7,951 nucleotides of DNA from CAZBDU01 sp964490725 (GTDB taxonomy: Bacteria > Spirochaetota > Spirochaetia > SZUA-6 > DRHE01): assembly GCA_964490725.1 (NCBI GenBank), contig CAZBDU010000153.1, positions 1 through 7,951 of the forward strand, written 5' to 3'. Both the position numbers and the translations under genes were made by a program. The first letter of the stretch is position 1. Each line of letters opens with the position of its first letter. Below are positions 1 to 5,491 of this stretch, piece after piece. The notes under the pieces were generated by a model. The model was not told the origin of the DNA and did not search any database. It saw only the letters and a list, made by a program, of their open reading frames with translations.

Positions 1-35
1 GCCCCGGCCCGCGGGCCGCGCCTGCAGGCCGGGGC
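1..35 (-). terminator. GC-rich stem-loop after the maoC-like gene (possible terminator)
   Basis: Positions 1-9 (GCCCCGGCC) and 27-35 (GGCCGGGGC) are perfect inverted repeats around a 17-nt loop that is itself GC-rich. The hairpin begins just 4 nt past the stop codon of the leftward MaoC-like gene, where a terminator of the five-gene minus-strand cluster would be expected. Any T-tract would lie left of position 1, outside the window, so intrinsic termination cannot be confirmed. In such GC-rich DNA a 9-bp stem can arise by composition. Confidence 0.35.
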
Positions 36-38
36 CGT

Positions 39-491
39 TCACCGGCGCCGCATCATGACGAGGTGTTCCCCCGCGCCGAGCACCTCCCCCCTCTGATTCA
101 CCAGCTCCACCGACTCGGTGACGATGCCCCGGTCGGGCTTGCTCGTCTGCCGTTTGGCGGTGATCGTCCAGCGCACCCTCACCGTGTCTCCGACGAACAG
201 CGGCTTCAGAAACCGCCATCGCCACTCCAGTGTCGCGATGGAGCTCTCCTCGTAGAGCCCCAGCCGCGACTTGAGCCCCTCGGCAATCGTCAGGGCGAAC
301 AGTCCGTGCACGACGCGGGTTCCGAAGACGCTGGCGCTCCTGCAGTATTCCTCGTCCGTGTGCAGCTGGTTGTGATCGCCGGACAGCCCCGTATACAGGA
401 CGAGGTCCGCCTCGGTCACGGTCCGCCCCGGAGAGAGGTGCTGCTCGCCGATCACGAAATCGTCGAAGTACCTGGCCCTGCTGTCTTCCAT
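39..491 (-). CDS. MaoC-family (R)-hydratase-like hot-dog protein
   Basis: A 150-residue single hot-dog domain of the MaoC/hydratase-2 family, whose members typically add water to or remove it from enoyl-CoA or 3-hydroxyacyl-CoA substrates in the cytoplasm. The signature is visible at residues 35-44: GLSGDHNQLH, with the expected catalytic Asp39 and His44, followed by the conserved VVHG stretch (His62). The family usually has Pro where this protein has Gln42 (D-x-N-P-L-H becomes D-H-N-Q-L-H). The ATG at 491 is preceded by AGGAGAGG on the minus strand at a usable distance, and the length is normal for a one-domain member. It is the last gene seen in the leftward cluster, 123 bp behind the ATC-hydrolase-like gene. 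Family assignment is firm; substrate and direction are unknown, and a thioesterase-like or non-CoA role is possible. Confidence 0.88.
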   Translation of the reverse strand: MEDSRARYFDDFVIGEQHLSPGRTVTEADLVLYTGLSGDHNQLHTDEEYCRSASVFGTRVVHGLFALTIAEGLKSRLGLYEESSIATLEWRWRFLKPLFVGDTVRVRWTITAKRQTSKPDRGIVTESVELVNQRGEVLGAGEHLVMMRRR

Positions 492-614
492 GGCCGCCTC
501 TCCTGCTTCTCCGGCGCCCCGGCGCCCGCCTGCCGCCCCGCGGCCGCCCCCGGCCGGCGCCCTGGCCCGGACCGTCTTCGCCCTCTCCGCCCGGTTGGCG
601 CCCAGCCGGCCGGC
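492..614. other. Intergenic spacer, GC-rich, with small palindromes
   Basis: This 123-bp spacer separates two same-strand genes. It holds an AGCCGGCCGGCT palindrome (604-615) abutting the stop codon of the upstream gene and a GGCGCC-CC-GGCGCC repeat near 512-525. No convincing promoter hexamers were seen. Read-through from the upstream genes is therefore the likely source of MaoC-like gene expression, but the spacer is long enough to hide a promoter. Confidence 0.4.
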
Positions 615-1100
615 TCAGCGCTTGCGGCTGAAGATCAGCCGGCAGACTGGGTCCCCCTTGCCCCTGGCCTCCGGCATGTCCAGCCGCAGAGCCTCGTCGT
701 TGGCCACGATGCCGAAGTCGTGCTCGCTGGCCAGGCCGCAGAGCCGGGCACGCTGGGCCGCGGAGAGGCCCATCTCCTTCCACCCTTCCTCCAGGGGGCA
801 GCGTCCGAAGGTGAACTCGACGTGCTCCCCGTCGGCGGCGCCGATCTGGCGAAACTTCATGGTCTCCTGTGCTATTTCGTCGGGGAGCATGTGCTGCATG
901 AACTCCCGGGCGCCCAGATTGCCCCAGTCGCGGCTCTTCTCTTTTCCGAACTCGAAGATGGCGCGGCGGATCGCATCGTCGAAGTCCTCAAGACCCGCGG
1001 CATCCAGCTGGCCCACGATGTGGGCCAGGTACTCGCCGCGCTGCTTGGTGGCCTCGAACCGTTCCCGCACCACCTCCTGCAGGGTGTAGCGCTTCTCCAT
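615..1100 (-). CDS. ATC hydrolase-like protein (L-2-amino-thiazoline-4-carboxylate hydrolase family)
   Basis: A 161-residue soluble protein. The C-terminal half follows the pattern I associate with the ATC hydrolase family: FTFGRCPLEEGWKEMGLS (97-113, Cys101), then an LC...D element (LCGLASEHD, 120-128), then a GD-x-x-C element near the end (GDPVCRLIF, 149-157, Cys153). The namesake enzyme opens the 2-amino-thiazoline ring on the route to L-cysteine, but most members have no known substrate. The N-terminal half is helical and charged, with no signal peptide or membrane segment. The start chosen is the ATG at 1100, which has AAAGGA upstream on the minus strand; extending to 1319 would overlap the upstream binding-protein gene and add Arg/Pro-rich sequence unlike a real N-terminus. 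It lies downstream of the sugar-binding protein gene across a strong hairpin. A 4-vinyl-reductase (V4R)-like small-molecule-binding domain is the main alternative. Confidence 0.62.
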   Translation of the reverse strand: MEKRYTLQEVVRERFEATKQRGEYLAHIVGQLDAAGLEDFDDAIRRAIFEFGKEKSRDWGNLGAREFMQHMLPDEIAQETMKFRQIGAADGEHVEFTFGRCPLEEGWKEMGLSAAQRARLCGLASEHDFGIVANDEALRLDMPEARGKGDPVCRLIFSRKR

Positions 1101-1260
1101 GCGTCGATCCTTTCTTGCTCTTGCCTGAACTGTCTCGATGTCGAGGCGCGGCGCATCGGCCCCCGGCTCACCGCTCCCTGTCGAGAAGCTCCCCCGGGGC
1201 CGGCGCCCCGGGGGAGGGTCCAATGCGTTCCTGGTGAACGCTTTCCTGCGGCCGCGGCTT
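1101..1260. other. Intergenic region between binding protein and ATC-hydrolase-like genes
   Basis: The spacer is 160 bp. Its main content is the long perfect hairpin at 1189-1216 (separate entry) and the ribosome-binding site for the gene starting at 1100 (AAAGGA, read on the minus strand, about 1107-1112). I see no clear sigma-70 promoter, so the downstream pair of genes is probably expressed by read-through past the hairpin. Confidence 0.45.
1189..1216 (-). terminator. Perfect 12-bp hairpin after the binding-protein gene
   Basis: Arms 1189-1200 (CTCCCCCGGGGC) and 1205-1216 (GCCCCGGGGGAG) pair perfectly around a 4-nt loop. The element lies 45 nt past the stop codon of the solute-binding-protein gene. 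On the minus strand the stem is followed by AGCTTCTCGAC, which is not a T-tract, so it is more likely a partial terminator or an mRNA-stabilising 3' end than a full intrinsic terminator. Such structures often let the binding protein be made in excess over later genes. Confidence 0.6.
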
Positions 1261-2601
1261 TCAGGACTTCTGTTCCGCCACGATCTCCTTGATCTTTCGG
1301 TCGGCCCACTTGACCGCATCGCTGGCGCTCTCCTTGTTGAAGAACGCCCGCTGGACCATCTCGCCGATGACGGTCTGCTGGTTCACCACCCCCAGGTAGG
1401 TGTTGACCACTGCGGTGGCCACCGGCTTGCCCACCGGGCCGGCCACGATGCCGCCGGTGTTGAGCACCGGGTTGTAGCCGTACTTCCCGATGTTCAGGAG
1501 CTGGTCGGCGATCTCCGGGTTCTCGGTGAGCTCCTTGTTGTCGGCCGCCAGGAGCGCCTTCTTCTGGGCGTCGGTCACCGGCGCCAGGTGGCCCGGGATG
1601 GTGAGCTGGAACTTGGCGGCGTTCTGCGGTACGTTCATGTAGCGCATCCACGCCACCGCCGCCTCCGGGTTCCTGGTCTTGGCGTACACCGCGTTGTAGT
1701 TGAGGTCGTTCCAGGTGGACATCATCTTGTTGTAGGGCAGGAAGCTCACCCGGGAGACCGGCAGCAGCTGCGGCGCGTCAGAGTACAGGCGCCCCAGCAC
1801 CCGGCCATGGTACATGGTCATGGCGGTCTTCCCGGAGGTGTAGGCGTCCAGGATGTCGTAGTAGGACCATTGCCCGGCCCCCTCCGGGGCGTACTGCAGC
1901 ATCTTCACGTAGAACTGAAGGGCCTCCACGGAGTTCGGATTGTCCAGAACCACCTCCAGGTCCTTGTTAAAGAGCTGGCTGTGGGACTGCCACAGGAACA
2001 CCGAGAACCACATGAAGGTGGCGTGGTGCTTGGAGGCCGGCAGAGCCATGCCGTACATCCCCTTGCTCTTGTCGGTGAGCTTGGCCGCGGCGGCCAGCCA
2101 CTCGGGCCAGCGGTCCGGCTTGGAGAGGCCCGCGGCGTCGAACAGGTCCTTGCGGTACCACAGCACCTGGCCCCCGGTGGCGTAGGGAACGGCGTAGACC
2201 TTCCCCCCCAGCTCGATCAGGGTGGTGGGGTACCACTCGCCCTTGCCGCCCAGGCTCTGGATCGTGTCGTTCAGGTTGAGAAGCTTCCCCTCCCGGCCCA
2301 GCTTGGGCGCCAGCGCCACCGGTACGGTGAACACGTCCAGCGGGGCGCCGGAGGCGATGGCCAGCGTGACCTTCTGGGACAGCTCCCCGGACTCGATCTG
2401 CTGGATCTGGATCTCGATGTTCGGGTTCCTGGACTCGAAGTCCGTCTTGAACTCGTTGTACACCTTCACCGAAGGCGGATCCCCCTCCTCGGTCATGTAC
2501 ATGACCGTCGCCTTGCCCGCGGTCTCCGCCTGGCCTCCCGAAAAGGCCAGGGGAGCCAGCAGGGAAAGAGAAAGCAGAATGAGCGCAACTCTCTTGAGCA
2601 T
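1261..2601 (-). CDS. Sugar ABC transporter, extracellular solute-binding protein (family 1, CUT1)
   Basis: A 446-residue family-1 substrate-binding protein that captures a sugar-type ligand outside the membrane and delivers it to the two permeases encoded just upstream. Residues 1-25 are a signal peptide (Lys-Arg, then a Leu/Ile/Ala core, then AFSGGQAE); there is no lipobox cysteine, so release or anchoring by the uncleaved signal is expected rather than lipidation. Family marks are GKVYAVPYATGGQVLWYRKDLF (in part, 133-154, followed by AAGL), ASGAPLDV (83-90) and YTSGKTAMTMYHG (254-266). The ATG at 2601 is fixed by a strong AAAGGAGGAG site; a longer frame to 2676 would put Pro/Arg-rich residues ahead of the signal peptide. 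Ligand specificity is not readable. Many Trp, Tyr and His residues (190-205, 245-272) would suit sugar-ring stacking. Gene order is unusual in that the binding protein follows the permeases. Confidence 0.93.
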   Translation of the reverse strand: MLKRVALILLSLSLLAPLAFSGGQAETAGKATVMYMTEEGDPPSVKVYNEFKTDFESRNPNIEIQIQQIESGELSQKVTLAIASGAPLDVFTVPVALAPKLGREGKLLNLNDTIQSLGGKGEWYPTTLIELGGKVYAVPYATGGQVLWYRKDLFDAAGLSKPDRWPEWLAAAAKLTDKSKGMYGMALPASKHHATFMWFSVFLWQSHSQLFNKDLEVVLDNPNSVEALQFYVKMLQYAPEGAGQWSYYDILDAYTSGKTAMTMYHGRVLGRLYSDAPQLLPVSRVSFLPYNKMMSTWNDLNYNAVYAKTRNPEAAVAWMRYMNVPQNAAKFQLTIPGHLAPVTDAQKKALLAADNKELTENPEIADQLLNIGKYGYNPVLNTGGIVAGPVGKPVATAVVNTYLGVVNQQTVIGEMVQRAFFNKESASDAVKWADRKIKEIVAEQKS

Positions 2602-2682
2602 TGAGCTCCTCCTTTGGGTGTGTTGTTGTCCGGCCCGCCACGGCGGGCTTGTTTTCGCTGTCGGGGCAGCGGCCATTGGCGG
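2602..2682. other. Spacer with hairpin between permease and binding-protein genes
   Basis: This 81-bp spacer carries a short hairpin, GCCCGCC (2633-2639) and GGCGGGC (2642-2648), and the strong ribosome-binding site AAAGGAGGAG on the minus strand (2606-2615) that decides the start of the binding-protein gene. On the plus strand the hairpin is followed by TTGTTTT, so it resembles a terminator for antisense (rightward) transcripts. On the minus strand no T-run follows. Confidence 0.5.
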
Positions 2683-3537
2683 TTACCCCTTGATCGCGCC
2701 GGCGGTGAAGCCGGCCACGATGTGCTTTTGAAAGAATACGAACATGACGATCACCGGCACCACGGTCATCACGCTGCCAGCGGCCAGCATGCCCCAGGAG
2801 TAGATGGCGGTCTCGCCGAGCAGGATCGACAGCCCCAGGGTGAGGGTCTTGTGCTGCTCGGAGGTGATCAGCACCAGGGCGTAGAGGTACTCGTTCCAGC
2901 AGAGGATGAAGGTGAAGATGGCGGTGGCCATGATCCCGGGCATGGCCTGGGGCACGATCACCCTGCGGAAGCCCTGGAAGCGGGTGCAGCCGTCGATGAG
3001 CGCCGCCTCCTCCAGGGCCCGAGGGATACTCTCGATGTAGGAGCGCAGCATCCACACCGAGAAGGGCAGGGTGATGCTGATGTAGGCGATGGTGAGGGCC
3101 ACCAGGCTGTCCGAAAGGCCCAGGGAGAGGAAGATCTTCATGAAGGGGATGCCCAGCACGATCTCCGGGAGCATGTACATCAGCAGCAGCGCCACGGCCA
3201 CGACGTTGGCCCCCCGGATCTTGAAACGGGACAGGCTGTAGCTGGCGGAGGTGGCGATGGCGATGGAGACCAGCGCCGCCACCACCGAGACCCCGGCGGT
3301 GTTCAGGAAGTAGCGCAGGAACTGGGTGATCTTGAACAGCTCCACGTAGTTCTCCATCGTCCAGTCCAGCGGCAGCAGCCGGGTGGGGTACCGAAAGATC
3401 TCCCCCTTGCTCTTGAAGGCGGTGAAGAAAAGCCAGATCAGGGGAAAGACCAGGACGAAGGCGATGACCAGCCCGGCGAAAGTCCGCACCAGGCTGTTGA
3501 GCTCGCCCCGGGAGCGCAGCTTCACCCCTCCGGCCAT
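2683..3537 (-). CDS. Sugar ABC transporter permease 2 (MalG-type, CUT1)
   Basis: A 284-residue inner-membrane protein with about six membrane segments (roughly 17-40, 77-98, 110-132, 142-163, 199-223 and 248-271). The cytoplasmic EAA loop that docks the ATPase is clear: LEEAALIDGCTRFQGFRR (175-192) followed by IVPQAMPG. The C-terminus GFTAGAIKG is typical of MalG-type subunits. The ATG at 3537 follows an AGGAGG that begins right after the stop codon of the upstream permease gene (10 nt between the genes), so the two subunits are probably translationally coupled and made in equal amounts. With the other permease it would form the transmembrane channel. No ATPase gene lies nearby, so a shared MsmK/UgpC-type ATPase encoded elsewhere is expected. 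Confidence 0.94.
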   Translation of the reverse strand: MAGGVKLRSRGELNSLVRTFAGLVIAFVLVFPLIWLFFTAFKSKGEIFRYPTRLLPLDWTMENYVELFKITQFLRYFLNTAGVSVVAALVSIAIATSASYSLSRFKIRGANVVAVALLLMYMLPEIVLGIPFMKIFLSLGLSDSLVALTIAYISITLPFSVWMLRSYIESIPRALEEAALIDGCTRFQGFRRVIVPQAMPGIMATAIFTFILCWNEYLYALVLITSEQHKTLTLGLSILLGETAIYSWGMLAAGSVMTVVPVIVMFVFFQKHIVAGFTAGAIKG

Positions 3538-3541
3538 GGGG

Positions 3542-3547
3542 CCTCCT
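3542..3547 (-). promoter_or_regulatory. Ribosome-binding site of permease 2, directly after upstream stop
   Basis: On the minus strand AGGAGG is immediately preceded by the TGA stop of permease 1 (3550-3548) and lies only 4 nt before the ATG at 3537. This tight arrangement supports translational coupling and fixes the start of the second permease. Confidence 0.75.
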
Positions 3548-4417
3548 TCAGGTGATCGACTCCAGCGCGTAGCGCCGGTACAGCCGCAGGTAGCCGGCCG
3601 AAGCCGCCAGGAGCAGGATGAACATGAGCACGGCGATGGCGGACCCCCTGCCCAGGTGGAAGGAGGCGAACACCGTGTTGTAGGTCAGGATGGGCAGGGT
3701 CTCGGTGGAATCCAGCGGCCCACCTCCAGTGAGCAGCTTGATGATGTCGAAGTTCTTGATGGTCCAGATGGTGCGCAGCATCAGCACGATGAACACCACC
3801 GGCAGGATGAACGGCCAGGTGATGTGCCGGAACTGCTGCAGCGTTCCGGCCCCGTCGATCCTGGCCGCCTCGTACATCTGCTGGTCGATGGTCTGCAGCT
3901 GCGCCAGGATGCACACCACCACGAAGGGGAAGTACTTCCACACGTTCACCAGGATCACCGACATCATGGAGGTGCGCGGGCTGGAGAACCAGGCCAGCTG
4001 CAGTCCCAGCTTGCGGAAGGTGAGGGCGATGATCCCGGTGACGTCGTTCAGCATGAAGCGGAAGACGATGGCAATGACGATGGTGGGGATCAGGTAGGAG
4101 AAGAAGACCAGGCCGCGGTAGAGATCCCGGCCGAAGAACCTCTTGTGCAGGAACAGCGCCAGGGCCAGCCCCACCCAGAACTGAAAGAAAACGCTCCCCA
4201 CCGTCCAGACGAGGCTGTTCTTCAGACCGTTCCAGAAATCCGGGTGGGTGAACAGGTAGCCGAAGTTCCTGAGGAAGACGAAGTTCCCCGAGGGCTCCAG
4301 GATGTCCCACCGGTTGAGGCTGAAGTAGACCACGTTCAGGATGGGGTAGACGCCGACGAAGAGCACCGTCAGCGCCGCCGGCAGCAGCAGCAGAACGCCG
4401 AGGGTCCGGTCCTTCAC
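3548..4417 (-). CDS. Sugar ABC transporter permease 1 (MalF/UgpA-type, CUT1)
   Basis: A 289-residue membrane protein with about six membrane segments (roughly 7-30, 68-90, 101-122, 151-172, 201-220 and 258-279). The EAA loop reads MYEAARIDGAGTLQQFRHI (181-199) followed by TWPFILP. A second family hallmark is TGGGPLDSTETLPILTYNT (230-248), found in first-permease subunits of CUT1 importers. The start is a GTG at 4417; an in-frame TGA at 4436-4438 rules out a longer protein, and no strong Shine-Dalgarno sequence precedes it, so initiation may be modest. It is the first gene of the leftward cluster and faces the UroD-like gene across the control region. It pairs with the downstream permease. Confidence 0.93.
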   Translation of the reverse strand: MKDRTLGVLLLLPAALTVLFVGVYPILNVVYFSLNRWDILEPSGNFVFLRNFGYLFTHPDFWNGLKNSLVWTVGSVFFQFWVGLALALFLHKRFFGRDLYRGLVFFSYLIPTIVIAIVFRFMLNDVTGIIALTFRKLGLQLAWFSSPRTSMMSVILVNVWKYFPFVVVCILAQLQTIDQQMYEAARIDGAGTLQQFRHITWPFILPVVFIVLMLRTIWTIKNFDIIKLLTGGGPLDSTETLPILTYNTVFASFHLGRGSAIAVLMFILLLAASAGYLRLYRRYALESIT

Positions 4418-4452
4418 GGGCGATCGTCCCGCGGCTCACTCGGTTCCCGCGC

Positions 4453-4466
4453 CTGCGGCGGCGCAG
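4453..4466. repeat. Small stem-loop in the leader of the permease operon
   Basis: CTGCG (4453-4457) and CGCAG (4462-4466) form a short hairpin with a GCGG loop. It lies in the probable 5' leader of the leftward transcript. It could be chance in GC-rich DNA. Confidence 0.25.
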
Positions 4467-4470
4467 TGAC

Positions 4471-4500
4471 TTGACAGGTCCCGGGGGTCCTGTTCATAAT
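4471..4500 (+). promoter_or_regulatory. Near-consensus sigma-70 promoter for the UroD-like/GntR/PLP operon
   Basis: The -35 hexamer TTGACA (4471-4476) is perfect. The -10 hexamer CATAAT (4495-4500) matches the consensus at five of six positions, with an 18-bp spacer. Transcription would start near 4507, giving a leader of about 53 nt before the ATG at 4560. A promoter this strong in front of a regulator-containing operon would need repression, and the dyads at 4474-4493 and 4513-4532 sit where a repressor would block it. Confidence 0.75.
4474..4493. promoter_or_regulatory. Operator-like dyad O1 (ACAGG-N10-CCTGT)
   Basis: Outer arms ACAGG (4474-4478) and CCTGT (4489-4493) are exact inverted repeats, and 8 of the 10 symmetric pairs in the 20-bp element match. 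It overlaps the last three bases of the -35 hexamer and fills the promoter spacer. It has the same outer arms and the same 20-bp length as the dyad at 4513-4532. The likely binder is the GntR-type regulator encoded at 5492-6136, which is an inference from proximity. Confidence 0.55.
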
Positions 4501-4506
4501 AGTCTT

Positions 4507-4535
4507 AATATTACAGGTATGTTTATACCTGTCAA
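4507..4535 (-). promoter_or_regulatory. Candidate leftward promoter for the ABC transporter operon
   Basis: Read on the minus strand there is a perfect TTGACA (4535-4530), a 17-bp spacer and AATATT (4512-4507), which matches four of six -10 positions and is preceded by TG at -15/-14 as in extended -10 promoters. Transcription would start near 4500 and give a leader of about 80 nt before the GTG at 4417. The dyad at 4513-4532 fills the spacer of this promoter. Confidence 0.5.
4513..4532. promoter_or_regulatory. Operator-like dyad O2 (perfect 8-bp arms)
   Basis: ACAGGTAT (4513-4520) and ATACCTGT (4525-4532) are perfect inverted repeats around GTTT. The inner GGTAT...ATACC has the GT...AC symmetry common to GntR-family operators. 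It lies just downstream of the rightward -10 hexamer and inside the spacer of the leftward promoter, so one bound dimer could silence both. A wider pairing TTGACAGGT (4471-4479) with ACCTGTCAA (4527-4535) links it to dyad O1. Confidence 0.7.
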
Positions 4536-4546
4536 GGGGAGAACCC

Positions 4547-4554
4547 AGGGGGAG
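4547..4554 (+). promoter_or_regulatory. Ribosome-binding site of the UroD-like gene
   Basis: AGGGGGAG ends 5 nt before the ATG at 4560, a good match and spacing that fixes the start of the first rightward gene. Confidence 0.7.
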
Positions 4555-4559
4555 AAGCG

Positions 4560-5486
4560 ATGACCAAGAGACAGCGCCTGCTGGCCACTCTGCGCGGTAA
4601 GGAGACGGACCGCGCGCCCTTCTCGGCCTACATGCACAGCACGGTGCACCAGCGCACTCCGGAGCTGTTCGCCCGCTTCACGGTGGATTTCTACCGCAAG
4701 TACGACCCCGACTACGTGAAGGTGATGTACGACGAGAATTACGACACCCCGGTGAACCACTACTGCGTGGGAAGCATCGACGTGTGGCGCAAGCTGGAGC
4801 GGTTCGACCCCCGCATCGGAGCCTTCGGGCGCCAGCTTGAGGCGCTGAAGCGCATCCGGGACGCGGTGGGACCGGAGGTGCCGGTGATCCAGACCGTCTT
4901 CTCCCCCTTCCACATCGCCCAGCGGCTGGCCACCCGCAGGATTCTATCGGACTGGCAGGAGGACCGCGAGGCGGTGCTTGCCGGCATGGACGCCATCGCC
5001 GTGAACAGCGCCCGCTTCGCCGAGGCCTGCCTGGAGGAGGCCGGGGTGGACGGCTTCTTCTACGGCGCCTACGGCTGCGAGAGCGGGTGGATGCCCGAAA
5101 GCCAGTACAAGGAGATGGTGATGCCCTCGGACGGCAAGGTCATGAAGGCGCTGCGCAAGGCGCGCGTCCTGATCCTGCACATCCACGGCGAGAAGGACGC
5201 CTACTTCGACCTGCTCTCCGAGTACGAGTGCGACGCCGTCAGCTGGGAGGACCGGCTGGCCGGACCCCCGGTGGCGGAGGCGCGCCGGCGCACGGGCCGC
5301 TGCCTGGTGGGGGGGATCGACCACTACGCGGCCCTCAAGGTCTCACCCCAGGAGATCGTGCGCCAGGGCAAGGAGGCTCTCCAGGCAGCCGGCGGCAAGG
5401 GGATCGTCCTGGCGCCGGGGTGCACCTTCTTCGACGGCACGCCGCCGGAGAACATCCTGGCGCTGAAAGAGGCGGTGAGCGCCTGA
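4560..5486 (+). CDS. Uroporphyrinogen decarboxylase/MtaA-superfamily protein
   Basis: A 308-residue protein of the UroD-like TIM-barrel superfamily. It opens with the usual RQRLLATLRGKETDRAP (4-20) and closes with LAPGCTFFDGTPPENI (284-299), matching the GC...TP-EN ending of the family. It lacks the RQAGR active-site stretch of true uroporphyrinogen decarboxylase, so haem synthesis is unlikely. Relatives such as MtaA/MtbA move methyl groups from a corrinoid protein to a thiol using zinc bound by His-x-Cys...Cys; here the equivalent places look like His207-Ile-His209 and Cys288, a His-x-His...Cys variant. No corrinoid-binding partner is encoded nearby. It is the first gene of the rightward operon, has a good Shine-Dalgarno site and is 5 nt from the GntR gene. 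Function in sugar-transporter loci is undefined; methyl transfer, decarboxylation or another barrel reaction are all open. Confidence 0.82.
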   Translation: MTKRQRLLATLRGKETDRAPFSAYMHSTVHQRTPELFARFTVDFYRKYDPDYVKVMYDENYDTPVNHYCVGSIDVWRKLERFDPRIGAFGRQLEALKRIRDAVGPEVPVIQTVFSPFHIAQRLATRRILSDWQEDREAVLAGMDAIAVNSARFAEACLEEAGVDGFFYGAYGCESGWMPESQYKEMVMPSDGKVMKALRKARVLILHIHGEKDAYFDLLSEYECDAVSWEDRLAGPPVAEARRRTGRCLVGGIDHYAALKVSPQEIVRQGKEALQAAGGKGIVLAPGCTFFDGTPPENILALKEAVSA

Positions 5487-5491
5487 CGCCG

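Noticed and set aside
63..1292. Long plus-strand open frame of about 409 codons
   Set aside because: It lies opposite the MaoC-like and ATC-hydrolase-like genes, is rich in Pro, Arg, Gly and His with no family motif, and has the look of an antisense frame kept open by GC-rich third positions.
615..1319. Longer version of the ATC-hydrolase-like protein starting at 1319
   Set aside because: It would overlap the 3' end of the binding-protein gene and add 73 Arg/Pro/Ser-rich residues across the hairpin; the ATG at 1100 has a good ribosome-binding site.
1138..2604. Long plus-strand open frame of about 488 codons opposite the binding-protein gene
   Set aside because: Its product is His/Val/Leu/Gly-rich low-complexity sequence without motifs, and the opposite strand encodes a clear family-1 binding protein.
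1261..2676. Longer version of the binding protein starting at 2676
   Set aside because: The added 25 residues would precede the signal peptide, and the strong AAAGGAGGAG site points to the ATG at 2601.
2614..4474. Overlapping plus-strand open frames opposite the two permeases
   Set aside because: They are extremely rich in His, Asp, Glu and Gln, as expected from the complement of membrane-protein codons, and have no ribosome-binding sites or recognisable domains.
4560..5486. Annotation as haem-pathway uroporphyrinogen decarboxylase (hemE)
   Set aside because: The RQAGR active-site stretch is missing, the protein is shorter than HemE, and no other tetrapyrrole gene is nearby.
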